A DNA stretch of 7,116 nt from Actinomycetes bacterium. GTDB taxonomy: Bacteria > Actinomycetota > Actinomycetes > Streptosporangiales > Streptosporangiaceae. The position numbers and the translations under genes are program-made. The DNA lies in assembly GCA_023425615.1 (NCBI GenBank), contig JAFACJ010001195.1, forward strand, positions 1-7,116, in the 5' to 3' direction. Below, piece by piece: positions 1-5,718 of this stretch. The notes beneath the pieces were generated by a model, which saw only the letters and a list, made by a program, of their open reading frames with translations, was not told the DNA's origin and searched no databases. The first letter of the stretch is position 1. Each line of letters begins with the position of its first letter.

Positions 1-188
1 AAGTGCGCCCGTGTCACTCCGTCGAACAGCTCGGCCAGCCAGACGAACCGCTCGCCCGCCTCGGCGTGCGCGTTGTCCAGCAGGTACCCGCGGGCGGGCG
101 CGGCCTGTCCACCGGGTGCGGCGGCCACGCCGGTCGGATCGGGTCCGCCACCGACGTTCGGCGGATGGGGCGAGGAGGTCATCTCCAC
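1..188 (-). CDS. SAM-dependent methyltransferase, N-terminal part (runs off the left edge)
   Basis: An open minus-strand frame enters from the left edge and has no stop inside the window. After a Pro/Gly/Ala-rich start of about 30 residues it reads YLLDNAHAEAGERFVWLAEL, then FDGVTRAH. That is the characteristic N-terminal helix of many actinomycete class I methyltransferases, which have an Asn-Ala-x-x-Glu-x-x-x-Arg-Phe stretch followed by an Leu-Phe-Asp-x-x-Thr turn. The glycine-rich SAM loop should follow outside the window, so the substrate cannot be judged. I chose GTG at 188 because GAGGA at 202-198 lies 9 nt upstream. An in-frame stop at 203-201 limits any extension, and ATG at 182 is the only other plausible start. 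The family call rests on this N-terminal pattern alone. It appears to be the only intact gene left of the recombinase debris and is transcribed away from it. Confidence 0.72.
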   Translation of the reverse strand, partial: MEMTSSPHPPNVGGGPDPTGVAAAPGGQAAPARGYLLDNAHAEAGERFVWLAELFDGVTRAH

Positions 189-480
189 ATGGTCACATCC
201 TCAGACCACCAGCGCCACAACCAGGGGTGAGCCGGCACCGCTCAAGCCGTGCGGCGGGCGGTGCGGAAGGTCTCAGGTCGTCCTGCGCCACAGCACCCGG
301 TCCCTCCCCGCGCCCGCCGCCGACATCGAGGACTTCATGATCGACCCCGGAGACATCAACGGGCCCTGGAACGGATCAAGCAGCACCCGTGGCACGGCAA
401 CACCTTCCGCGCCCTGGGCCACGACCACACGGCTCGCCCGCTGGAGATCCCACCGCAGAAACCGCCACGAGCCGCACCGC

Positions 481-615
481 CACGACCCCGGCTCGCCCTG
501 GCTGTTCCCCGGACGACGCGCCGGCCAGCCCCTCCACCCCATCACCGTGGCCAAGCCCTCCGCCGGGACCGGAGCCACCTTCAGCCGCTACGCCCCAGGC
601 GACCACACACGGTCA
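481..615 (+). pseudogene. Tyrosine recombinase (phage-type integrase) remnant, catalytic core deleted
   Basis: The frame starting at 481 reads HDPGSPWLFPGRRAGQPLHP, a block typical of Streptomyces tyrosine recombinases just before the C-terminal catalytic motifs. It is followed within a few codons, in the same frame, by TFSRYAPGDH, which resembles the extreme C-terminal tail of the same proteins. The helices that should lie between them, carrying the His-x-x-Arg box and the catalytic Tyr, are missing. This looks like an internal deletion. Upstream, PLEIPPQ in another frame (about 439-460) may be an earlier piece of the same gene, shifted by an indel. No start codon or N-terminal domain is recognisable in 189-480. 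The product cannot be an active recombinase. Identification is by remembered family pattern, not alignment. Confidence 0.55.
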
Positions 616-645
616 CCGCGACCGCTACCCAAGCGAAGAGCGAAG

Positions 646-905
646 ATGGAACGCGAACTCATCCACGAACGCACCATGGACGGCCTGGCCGCAGTCAACG
701 CCCAAGGCCCCTAGGCGGCCGTCCCGCCAAAGTCGACGACGACGCCCTCGCCATCGCCCGCGCTCGTCAAGCCCGCGGCGAATCCGTCACCTCCATTGCC
801 CGCCACCTGAAGATCGGCCGCCCCACCCTGTACCGAGCCCTCCAACCTCCGACTGATCAGAACTCGCCGACAGAGCTACTTCGCCCCTGGTGCGTCGATC
901 CTTAA
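646..905 (+). pseudogene. Serine recombinase (Tn3-type resolvase) C-terminal remnant with frameshift
   Basis: From 646 the frame reads MERELIHERTMDGLAAV, the long E-helix region of resolvase/invertase recombinases (usual form E-R-E-L-I-x-E-R-T-x-x-G-L-A-A). That frame hits TAG at 712-714. The continuation is in another frame from about 711: LGGRPAKVDDDALAIARARQ, then SVTSIARHLKIGRPTLYRAL, a typical C-terminal helix-turn-helix that binds the res site. A one-base indel near 705-712 therefore splits the gene. The N-terminal catalytic domain with the active Ser and the Arg cluster is absent. The upstream frame runs without a stop out of the tyrosine recombinase tail, so two recombinase fragments are fused. 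The reading frame closes at TAA 903-905. The family call is strong and the remnant is certainly non-functional as a resolvase. Confidence 0.8.
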
Positions 906-1413
906 CGGCACCCCAGGTGGGTCGGATCGGCAGACCGGTCTCCAGGACCCCCGAAGACCGACCGGGTGCGAGGCTTGGGATACCGGATCTCGCCGACGAA
1001 TTCAACGTCCTCATGCGCGATCTGCGCTCGCAGTCTCATACCGGTGATGAGGCCGGACGGGCCGGCGAGACGATCGGATCGGCCGAGGTGGTCCTCTCCG
1101 AGATCGCTCGGTGCGGCCCCGACGGACGTGTCCGCGCGGATGCCGAGCAGGTGTTCGTCACAGGGTCCCGGGTGCAGCTCACCCTGCTGGCGCCGCACGG
1201 CCTCCGCAGCGCGTCGGCGCTCCGTTGCTCTTGCAGATGCGCATGGCGCAACTGTGCGTTGATCTCGTGGACCTGCTGGGTCTGGGCGACCAGGTGCGTG
1301 CGGAACGCCCAGCGTATGGCCTCGCCCTTTGGGACACCTGCGGGCCCATGAGGGACGTCTCCTCGGCCCATTCGGTCACGTTCAGGATGTAGGTCACGTT
1401 GGCAGAAGGACGT
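906..1413. other. 508-nt stretch without a supportable gene
   Basis: Several frames are open on both strands, but none has a convincing start, ribosome binding site or recognisable domain. The most protein-like stretch is on the minus strand at about 1230-1340 (GEAIRWAFRTHLVAQTQQVH followed by a charged helical segment). It could be part of a frameshifted gene, since another minus frame begins MTYILNVTEWAEETS at 1397. I cannot assign it to a family. The minus-strand 3' flank of the DUF1440-like gene contains a 9-bp direct repeat (1374-1400) and no obvious U-tract terminator. Confidence 0.4.
1374..1400. repeat. 9-bp direct repeat GGTCACGTT, two copies 18 bp apart
   Basis: GGTCACGTT occurs at 1374-1382 and again at 1392-1400, so the copies are 18 bp start to start, close to two helical turns. 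They lie just downstream of the 3' end of the minus-strand membrane-protein gene. On the minus strand they read AACGTGACC twice. Spacing on one face of the helix would suit a dimeric regulator. Chance or a small internal duplication in decaying DNA is equally likely. Confidence 0.35.
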
Positions 1414-1947
1414 TCATGATGTGCCCTTCTGTGTCAGCAGGCCGTAGGCGGAGGCTGTGGCCAGCCCGTAGATGAGATGCGCGCTGAGGTCCTTGGCCAG
1501 GGTGGCGCCGTCGTATTCCCAGATCGGCCGGTAGAGCCCCATGGCGGGGAGCACGGCGTATCCGGTGAGCCATACGCCCGTTCCGAAGACGAGCCCGTGC
1601 CGGGCCTTCGGGGAGCGCAGCGATCCGGCGAGGATGCCGTACTGCGCGCCGCCCATGATCCCGTAGACCCAGTGGGTGACGTTGTTGACCAGGCGGGCCC
1701 GCCCGTCGGGCAGGGACCGCTGGAACAGGCCCTCGGCCAGCCGCCTGCCGACCTGCGCGGGCGCGGGCGCGTCCTCCCAACCCTCCAGGTCCTGCGACAG
1801 TTCCCACGCCCGGAACGTGTTCCTGCCGCCGCCGCGCCGGTAGCGCGAATACAGCAGCACATCCATGGCAAGGGTCCCAACAGCGCCGGCAAGCAACCCC
1901 AGTGCGATCACCCCGCCGGGCGTGGGACACCGTCGCCCACCGCACAT
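1414..1947 (-). CDS. DUF1440-like integral membrane protein, function unknown
   Basis: This encodes 177 residues with four hydrophobic segments at about 13-33, 86-108, 117-138 and 153-171. They are separated by a polar loop at 35-85 containing the acidic Trp-Glu-Leu-Ser-Gln-Asp-Leu-Glu-Gly-Trp stretch. The second segment (LVNNVTHWVYGIMGGAQYGI) and the glycine-rich, small-residue helices resemble the DUF1440/YagU family of bacterial inner-membrane proteins, whose role is not firmly established. The start is ATG 1947, preceded by GGGGGAGG at 1957-1950. That SD ends only 2 nt before the ATG, but the purine run extends to 1960, which helps. A GTG at codon 13 is the alternative, and would begin directly at the first helix. 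The gene stands alone, flanked by non-coding or decayed DNA. The coding call is firm and the family name moderate. Confidence 0.8.
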   Translation of the reverse strand: MCGGRRCPTPGGVIALGLLAGAVGTLAMDVLLYSRYRRGGGRNTFRAWELSQDLEGWEDAPAPAQVGRRLAEGLFQRSLPDGRARLVNNVTHWVYGIMGGAQYGILAGSLRSPKARHGLVFGTGVWLTGYAVLPAMGLYRPIWEYDGATLAKDLSAHLIYGLATASAYGLLTQKGTS

Positions 1948-2407
1948 GGCCTCCCCCTTCCGGTCCCAGAAGTCATCGTGGCCCCCTCAGGGCTATACCC
2001 GGCAACGCCACGACCGACCGCGGCCTGCACCGCGTCCGGTCCATCCGCCGCGGCCCGTCAGGCCGCCATCGTGAGGCTGTGGCGGAGTCTCGCTCACCGG
2101 CGGGGCGCGGACGGTGAGCCTGCCGCTGTGCAGAACGTGCAGGTTTCGGAAAGGCGGTGGCCGTGCGGGCCAGAGCACGTAGTTCGTCATGGTGCGGAGG
2201 AAGCGCGATGCGCCGGTCAATGCCATGCCCTCGGGCAGCGGACGACCTTCGCGGCAATGCCAAGAATCAACAAAATTATTTCAATGATCAATTTGCAGAA
2301 ACAAGAGGAGGTTCATCACCGGGGGCCGCGGGTTCCGGGCATCAACGGATGGAACAACTCGGATAAATCCTTACTCCACCGAAATGGGAACATCAGGGAC
2401 TGGTGTC
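1948..2407. other. Divergent leader between the membrane protein and hydrolase genes, with an AT-rich island
   Basis: This 460-nt stretch lies between two divergently transcribed genes and has no supportable ORF. The part from 1948 to about 2255 is G+C-rich. A minus frame from ATG 2226 opens with a plausible MALTGASRFLRTMTNYVLW, but then degenerates into Arg/Gly-rich antisense-like sequence, so at most it is a decayed N-terminus. From about 2258 to 2304 the DNA turns strikingly AT-rich (AATCAACAAAATTATTTCAA and on), unlike the rest of the window. It is the most likely promoter-bearing segment for the hydrolase. A purine-rich AAGAGGAGG follows at 2303-2311 without an ATG, GTG or TTG at usable distance. 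I could not define -35/-10 boxes with confidence. Confidence 0.4.
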
Positions 2408-3454
2408 GTGAAATCCAAACGGAAGACCCTCTCTGTGGCGCTCCTCGCCGGCGTCGCCGCCGTTTCCTCGGCCGCTGTACCGGCAGTGGCATTCCTTCCC
2501 TCAAGCGTGCGAGGGGGAGCCGATCCCGGCGGAACTGACACCGGGCAGTCGGGCGGGTCCTTCGGCACCGTGAAGCAGATCGACGCCGGTGAACTCAACG
2601 TCGGATACATCGACGCCGGACCCGCCGATGGGCCAGCAGTGATTCTGCTGCACGGATTCCCCTACGACATCCACAGCTACGAACGGGTCGCCCCGATCCT
2701 CGCGAACAAGGGATACCGCGTCATCGTCCCGTATCTCCGCGGCCACGGAACGACGGAGTTCCGGTCCGCCAATGCGGTCCGCAACGCCGAGCAGTCCGCA
2801 TTCGCCGTCGACATCGTGGCGCTGATGGATGCGCTGAAGATTCCCAAGGCGATCCTTGCCGGATTCGACTGGGGGTCGCGCACAGCCGATATCATCGCCG
2901 CCCTGTGGCCCGAGCGGGTCAAGTCCCTCGTCTCGGTGAGCGGCTATCTCATCACCAATCGCAAAGCCCAGGAGAAACCGCAGAAGCCGTCCTATGAACA
3001 CACTTGGTGGTACCAGTACTACTTCGCGACGCCCCGCGGGGAGAAGGGACTGGCCGCCTACCGGAATGATTTCGGCGAGTTCGTCTGGAAACTCGCGTCG
3101 CCGACCTGGAAATTCACCCAGAAGACCTATGACCGCACGGCCGCGGCCTTCGCCAACCCGGACTGGGTGCCCATCGTCATCCACAACTACCGATGGCGGC
3201 TCAGCCTGGCCAACGGACAGCCCGCCTACGCGGACCTGGAGGCCAAACTGGCCGCCAGCCCGAAGATCAGTGTTCCCACGGTCACCGTCGACGCGGACCG
3301 AGACCCGTTCGGCAGCGGCGGAAGCGACGCGGCGTACCGCAGCCAGTTCACCGGCCCTTACAAGCACATCGTCTTGACGGGAATCGGCCATGACGTGCCG
3401 CAAGAGGCCCCTGCCGCCTTCGCTCAGGCCGTGCTCGACTCGGCGGCCCTGTGA
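2408..3454 (+). CDS. Secreted alpha/beta hydrolase, epoxide hydrolase-like
   Basis: This encodes 348 residues. Residues 1-28 form a Sec-type signal peptide: basic KSKRK, then a hydrophobic Ala/Val/Leu core, with likely cleavage after Ala-Val-Ala 28. The hydrolase domain follows. HGFP at 82-85 is the HGxP oxyanion motif. GFDWGS at 152-157 is the nucleophile elbow with Asp154 in place of Ser. D299 in DADRDPF is the likely acid, and His328 in GIGHD is the base. An Asp nucleophile followed by Trp marks the epoxide hydrolase/haloalkane dehalogenase branch. Cap-domain tyrosines (YQYYF at 202-206, NYRWR at 260-264) favour epoxide hydrolase. I chose GTG 2408 because AGGGA at 2395-2399 lies 8 nt upstream and the start gives a clean signal peptide. 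ATG 2384 is in frame but lacks an SD. Export is unusual for this branch. Substrate is unknown. It stands alone, with no operon partner visible. Confidence 0.85.
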   Translation: MKSKRKTLSVALLAGVAAVSSAAVPAVAFLPSSVRGGADPGGTDTGQSGGSFGTVKQIDAGELNVGYIDAGPADGPAVILLHGFPYDIHSYERVAPILANKGYRVIVPYLRGHGTTEFRSANAVRNAEQSAFAVDIVALMDALKIPKAILAGFDWGSRTADIIAALWPERVKSLVSVSGYLITNRKAQEKPQKPSYEHTWWYQYYFATPRGEKGLAAYRNDFGEFVWKLASPTWKFTQKTYDRTAAAFANPDWVPIVIHNYRWRLSLANGQPAYADLEAKLAASPKISVPTVTVDADRDPFGSGGSDAAYRSQFTGPYKHIVLTGIGHDVPQEAPAAFAQAVLDSAAL

Positions 3455-3464
3455 GCCGACGGGT

Positions 3465-3476
3465 GCGGCCGGCCGC
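3465..3476. repeat. 12-bp perfect palindrome after the hydrolase gene
   Basis: GCGGCCGGCCGC lies 11 nt past the hydrolase stop. It could form the tip of a small G+C hairpin, but the stem is short and no T-tract follows, so a terminator role is only a possibility. Confidence 0.25.
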
Positions 3477-3522
3477 TGGCACAGCCCTGTTGCGGGCGAG
3501 GCGTGAACCGGCATAGAGCGGG

Positions 3523-3737
3523 TCATATCACTTGGCGTTCGATGAGTCCGGCGTCGGCCAAGTCGCGGAGCCGGTCGGCCGGGCTCGCCGCGCTGGCGGA
3601 CGAAGGAGCGTCGGCAGTTGTCGTTGGCGCGCTGGCGGACGTGAGCGTCTTCGACCATGTGGTCGTACATCTGCGGGGAGGCCAGGCAGTCAGTGTGCGT
3701 GCGTGCGGGTCTCCGATGCCGATGCTGAACTTCGACG
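3523..3737 (-). pseudogene. Frameshifted remnant of an unrecognised protein
   Basis: Three protein-like blocks follow one another on the minus strand in alternating frames: KFSIGIGDPHAR (about 3697-3732), CLASPQMYDHMVEDAHVRQR plus a Cys/Arg-rich continuation (about 3583-3688), and PADRLRDLADAGLIERQVI ending at TGA 3525-3523. Between the blocks the frames are Ser/Thr/Ala-rich, as antisense or shifted sequence usually is. The first break coincides with three copies of TGCG at 3696-3707, and adding a fourth copy restores GDPHARTHTDCLASPQ. The second break is repaired by removing one base from GGG at 3581-3583, giving RQRGEPADRLRDL. No start codon was found for the first block, so the 5' end is missing or continues from the preceding gene by a further shift. 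I recognise no domain. Confidence 0.5.
3696..3707. repeat. Tetranucleotide tandem repeat (TGCG)x3
   Basis: TGCG is repeated three times in tandem and sits exactly where the minus-strand reading frame of the unknown pseudogene breaks. Gain of one 4-nt unit would join the two flanking protein-like blocks, so slipped-strand loss of a unit is a sufficient explanation for the frameshift. Confidence 0.6.
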
Positions 3738-3743
3738 AAGCGG

Positions 3744-4211
3744 TCAGCCCGTGGACGGCTCTGCGGTCATACCGTCGGCGAGGAGCCTGCGGTGGGCCTG
3801 CACGGCTTTCTCGGCCTCGGTCTGAGCGCGGGGCCAGGATGTCTGGACGTTGAGGGCCCACTTCTCGATGTCTTCGGGGTGGGTCAGCAGGTGGGTCGCT
3901 TCCGAGTCGGAACGTGTGATGATCTCAACGGCCAACCGTGGGGACAGACTCATCGACAACACGGCGGGGTGCGCGGCGGTGACCTGGTCTTCGTACTTTC
4001 GCTCCAGGTCGCGGTACCGGCGGGATCTGACTCCCGACGGTGATTCGCCGTCCAGTCGGCCGAGCGCATCTACGATGGAGCAGAACTCCGCCAGGTCCGC
4101 CAACCGGTCCGCAACGTAGTCCAGGCGCAGGTACTTCCCATCGCTGTCGGGATCCACCCGCTGGAACACGCAGTGCAGCACGGTGCTCTCGACCGGTCGT
4201 GTTGCTGTCAT
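3744..4211 (-). CDS. Hypothetical protein, 155 residues, mostly alpha-helical
   Basis: I do not recognise a named family. The protein begins MTATRPVESTVLHCVFQRVD. It then has an amphipathic helical stretch (YLRLDYVADRLADLAEFCSI, about 27-46), a basic linker with an Arg-Tyr-Arg-Asp-Leu-Glu-Arg-Lys-Tyr helix (about 65-73), a beta-like block AVLSMSLSPRLAVEII (about 83-98), and a charged C-terminal helix rich in Glu, Ala, Arg and Gln. That order (helical input segment, an S-M-x-L-S-P-x-x-V-E-I strand, then a charged helix) recalls small uncharacterised actinomycete proteins. There is no signal peptide or membrane segment. Start: ATG 4211 is the first ATG at the natural start of the conserved-looking sequence. 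The nearest SD-like GGAG is 14 nt upstream, which is far. The frame is open further upstream to 4340, but that extension looks unlike protein. The broken downstream gene starts within about 20 nt of its stop, suggesting a former two-gene unit. Confidence 0.6.
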   Translation of the reverse strand: MTATRPVESTVLHCVFQRVDPDSDGKYLRLDYVADRLADLAEFCSIVDALGRLDGESPSGVRSRRYRDLERKYEDQVTAAHPAVLSMSLSPRLAVEIITRSDSEATHLLTHPEDIEKWALNVQTSWPRAQTEAEKAVQAHRRLLADGMTAEPSTG

Positions 4212-4538
4212 GAAATCGAATGTATCTCCGCTTATCGCTCGGCAACCAGTGCGCCGGTAAGGCCGCCGACCAAGGCGAAGCCGGTGTCTTTGTGTGGCCT
4301 CGTCGGCCAGGTCCAATTCGGTGAGCAGATCTCCGCCCAAGCCACCACTGACCCCGCCGCTCGCTCCCTGGGCCGCCGGCCGAGCCCCGGCGGCGCCTTC
4401 GCCAGCGGAGTCGCCACGGGGGCTCAGATGGCGTTACAGCATGGCCTGCACTCCGGCGATCAGCATGGGTCAGGACTGACTCGAACAGCGCGTCGGGGTT
4501 TCGTGGGCGGACTCAGCCGCCAAATGCGGGCGTGAGTA
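4212..4538. other. Decayed intergenic stretch between the hypothetical gene and transposase remnant
   Basis: No gene could be supported in this 327 nt. On the minus strand a frame ending at 4232 reads DTGFALVGGLTGALVAER, a hydrophobic tail that might be the end of a lost membrane protein. An adjacent minus frame from 4340 opens GGDLLTELDLADEATQRH. These may be two halves of one gene broken by an indel. On the plus strand nothing resembling the upstream part of the Tn3 transposase is visible. Confidence 0.3.
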
Positions 4539-4697
4539 GTGCAGGCCAACCTCCAGGAAGGGCGTCACGCGCTCACTCGGAAGATCTTCCACGGTGGCTC
4601 GGGGCAGCTCTACCAGGGCGGCATGGAGGACCAGATCGGCGGCGCGCTCGGTCTGGTACTCAACGCGCTCGTGCTGTTCAACACCTGCTCCATGGAC
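4539..4697 (+). pseudogene. Tn3-family transposase (TnpA) C-terminal fragment
   Basis: From GTG 4539 the frame encodes about 53 residues: QANLQEGRHALTRKIFHG, then MEDQIG, then ALGLVLNALVLFNT and MD. This closely follows the C-terminal core of actinomycete Tn3-family transposases (N-x-x-E-x-R-H-x-L-x-R-x-I-F-H-G, E-D-Q-x-G-A-L-G-L-V-x-N-A-x-V-L-x-N-T). Relative to that pattern, residues are missing after LYQ and one Gly is added after DQIG. Upstream, TGA at 4533-4535 closes the frame and no further TnpA sequence is found. After MD the expected closing segment (L-S-P-x-x-x-x-H-I) is absent. A full TnpA is around 1000 residues, so this is a small relic from which no active transposase could be made. 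Both ends are sharply lost, which suggests deletion and not just point mutation. Confidence 0.75.
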
Positions 4698-4786
4698 CCA
4701 CCGGCTACGGGACAGACCCGTTCTCTTCACAGTCCCTCCGAGCGGGTCGGACCGGTGACCGTGTGGCCGGCCGCGAGCGGCTCTGC

Positions 4787-4825
4787 GTCACGGGTGGGGC
4801 CGGTCGGACCGGACCCACCCGTGAC
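4787..4825. terminator. 39-bp near-perfect palindrome downstream of the dehydrogenase gene
   Basis: Pairing outward from G4806, 18 of 19 positions are complementary, with only G4799/A4813 mismatched. The outer arms are GTCACGGGTGGG (4787-4798) and CCCACCCGTGAC (4814-4825). The inner arms are CCGGTC and GACCGG. It starts 59 nt past the stop of the minus-strand dehydrogenase, so a factor-independent terminator is the simplest role. No T-tract follows on the minus strand, but actinomycete terminators often lack one. The core GGTCGGACC also occurs at 4745-4753 and 5719-5727, so a protein-binding role is possible instead or as well. Confidence 0.6.
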
Positions 4826-4884
4826 AAAGACCTGCGAGGAAGGCTCCGGGAGAGTGAGCGGCGTGGTGTGACGGCCGAGCGTGG

Positions 4885-5577
4885 TCAGACGGGCTGGCCC
4901 ATGGGCCGGACGGTCAGGGTGTTGAGGTCGACGCCTGCCGGTTGGTCGAGGGCGAAGCAGATGGCCTCGGCGATGGGCCGGGGAGGCAGGGCGAAGGGGG
5001 GAACGCCGGTGCCTTGCCAGAACGGGGTGTCGATCATGCCGGGGTTGACGAGGGTGACACCGATGCCGCGGGTCGTGGCGTGCAGGCGCAGGTTCTCGGC
5101 GAGTCCGGTGGTGGCCCACTTGGTGGCCGAGTAGAGATTGGCGGGAGAGTTCTTCAGCCCGGCGACGCTGCCGATGAGCACCAGCCGTCCGCCAGTGGCC
5201 TCAAGGTGGGGCAGGGCGGCATGGGCCAGCAGGGCGGGGCCGAGGACGTTGGTGAGAACCATCGGCGCCCACGACGTCGGGTCACCGGCCCCGATGGAGC
5301 CACCGGACATGAATCCGGCGTTGGCCACCGCCGCGTCAAGGGCACCGAAATGCTCCACGGTGCGGGTCACGACCGACTCGGTGGCCTGCCAGTCCGCCGC
5401 GTCCGCGACCAGACCCAGCAGCCGGTCGGAGTGGCCGGCCTCGTCGAGGAAAGTCCTCAGTTTGCCCTCGTCGCGGCCGGTGACCGCCACCCGGTGGCCG
5501 CGGTCGAGGAGCAACCGCGCGGTGTGTGCGCCGATACCGCTGGTCGCGCCGGTGATCAGTACGGTCTTGCTGGACAT
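4885..5577 (-). CDS. Short-chain dehydrogenase/reductase (SDR), NAD(P)-dependent
   Basis: This encodes 230 residues of a complete classical SDR. TGATSGIG at 9-16 is the cofactor-binding TGxxxGIG motif. Arg35, after strand 2 (VAVTGRDE), suggests NADP(H) over NAD(H). NAG at 86-88 and Asn110 are the structural and catalytic asparagine positions. Ser137, Tyr149 and Lys153 (GSVAG, YSATK) form the active site, and NPG at 178-180 follows. The cytoplasmic enzyme would reduce or oxidise an alcohol/carbonyl substrate that cannot be named. Start: AGGAG at 5589-5585 is 7 nt from ATG 5577 but only 1 nt from ATG 5583, so ATG 5577 is preferred. An in-frame open stretch up to 5706 lacks SDR features and crosses the promoter region. 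It is divergent from the XRE regulator at 5745, which very likely controls it. A 39-bp palindrome lies past its 3' end. Confidence 0.92.
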   Translation of the reverse strand: MSSKTVLITGATSGIGAHTARLLLDRGHRVAVTGRDEGKLRTFLDEAGHSDRLLGLVADAADWQATESVVTRTVEHFGALDAAVANAGFMSGGSIGAGDPTSWAPMVLTNVLGPALLAHAALPHLEATGGRLVLIGSVAGLKNSPANLYSATKWATTGLAENLRLHATTRGIGVTLVNPGMIDTPFWQGTGVPPFALPPRPIAEAICFALDQPAGVDLNTLTVRPMGQPV

Positions 5578-5685
5578 GGTCATGCTCCTGAGGTGTGGAT
5601 AGGGGACGGCGGCCCGCGATGAAGGAGTGCCGGTCGAGTCCGCCGATCCCACGAAACCGGCGCCGTCGAAGGCGGGCAAGGTCGC

Positions 5686-5704
5686 GTTTATGGGGGGTAT
5701 AAAC
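5686..5704. promoter_or_regulatory. Inverted repeat GTTTAT-N7-ATAAAC, candidate operator
   Basis: Perfect 6-bp arms lie at 5686-5691 and 5699-5704, separated by GGGGGGT, within the divergent promoter region. The symmetry and the overlap with the likely promoter core make it a candidate binding site for the adjacent XRE regulator. The role is inferred from position only. Confidence 0.45.
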
Positions 5705-5718
5705 ACAACCTCCCTATC

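Noticed and set aside
249..645. A continuous plus-strand coding gene across the upstream part of the recombinase region
   Set aside because: All three plus frames are open here because of base composition. Only short blocks match recombinases, so no intact gene can be claimed.
1394..1945. A 183-residue minus-strand frame overlapping the membrane-protein gene
   Set aside because: It is the +1 frame of the same gene, Arg/Ala/Gly-rich, and lacks the hydrophobic segments of the chosen frame.
2384..2407. ATG 2384 as the start of the hydrolase
   Set aside because: It has no ribosome binding site and adds eight residues before the basic start of the signal peptide. GTG 2408 has AGGGA at good spacing.
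1477..2538. A 353-residue plus-strand open frame crossing the membrane-protein gene and the leader
   Set aside because: It is antisense to the DUF1440-like gene with its clear membrane segments. The composition is Arg/Pro/Gly-rich with no domain, as expected for the complement of G+C-rich coding DNA.
2501..3670. A 389-residue minus-strand open frame
   Set aside because: Most of it is antisense to the hydrolase, which has all catalytic motifs. Only its first part, in the region 3583-3670, looks protein-like, and that belongs to the frameshifted remnant.
4942..5622. A 226-residue plus-strand frame
   Set aside because: It is antisense to the SDR and has no recognisable motif.
5578..5706. N-terminal extension of the SDR to ATG 5706
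   Set aside because: It would cross the promoter region, adds residues absent from SDRs, and has no SD. AGGAG at 5589-5585 points to ATG 5577.
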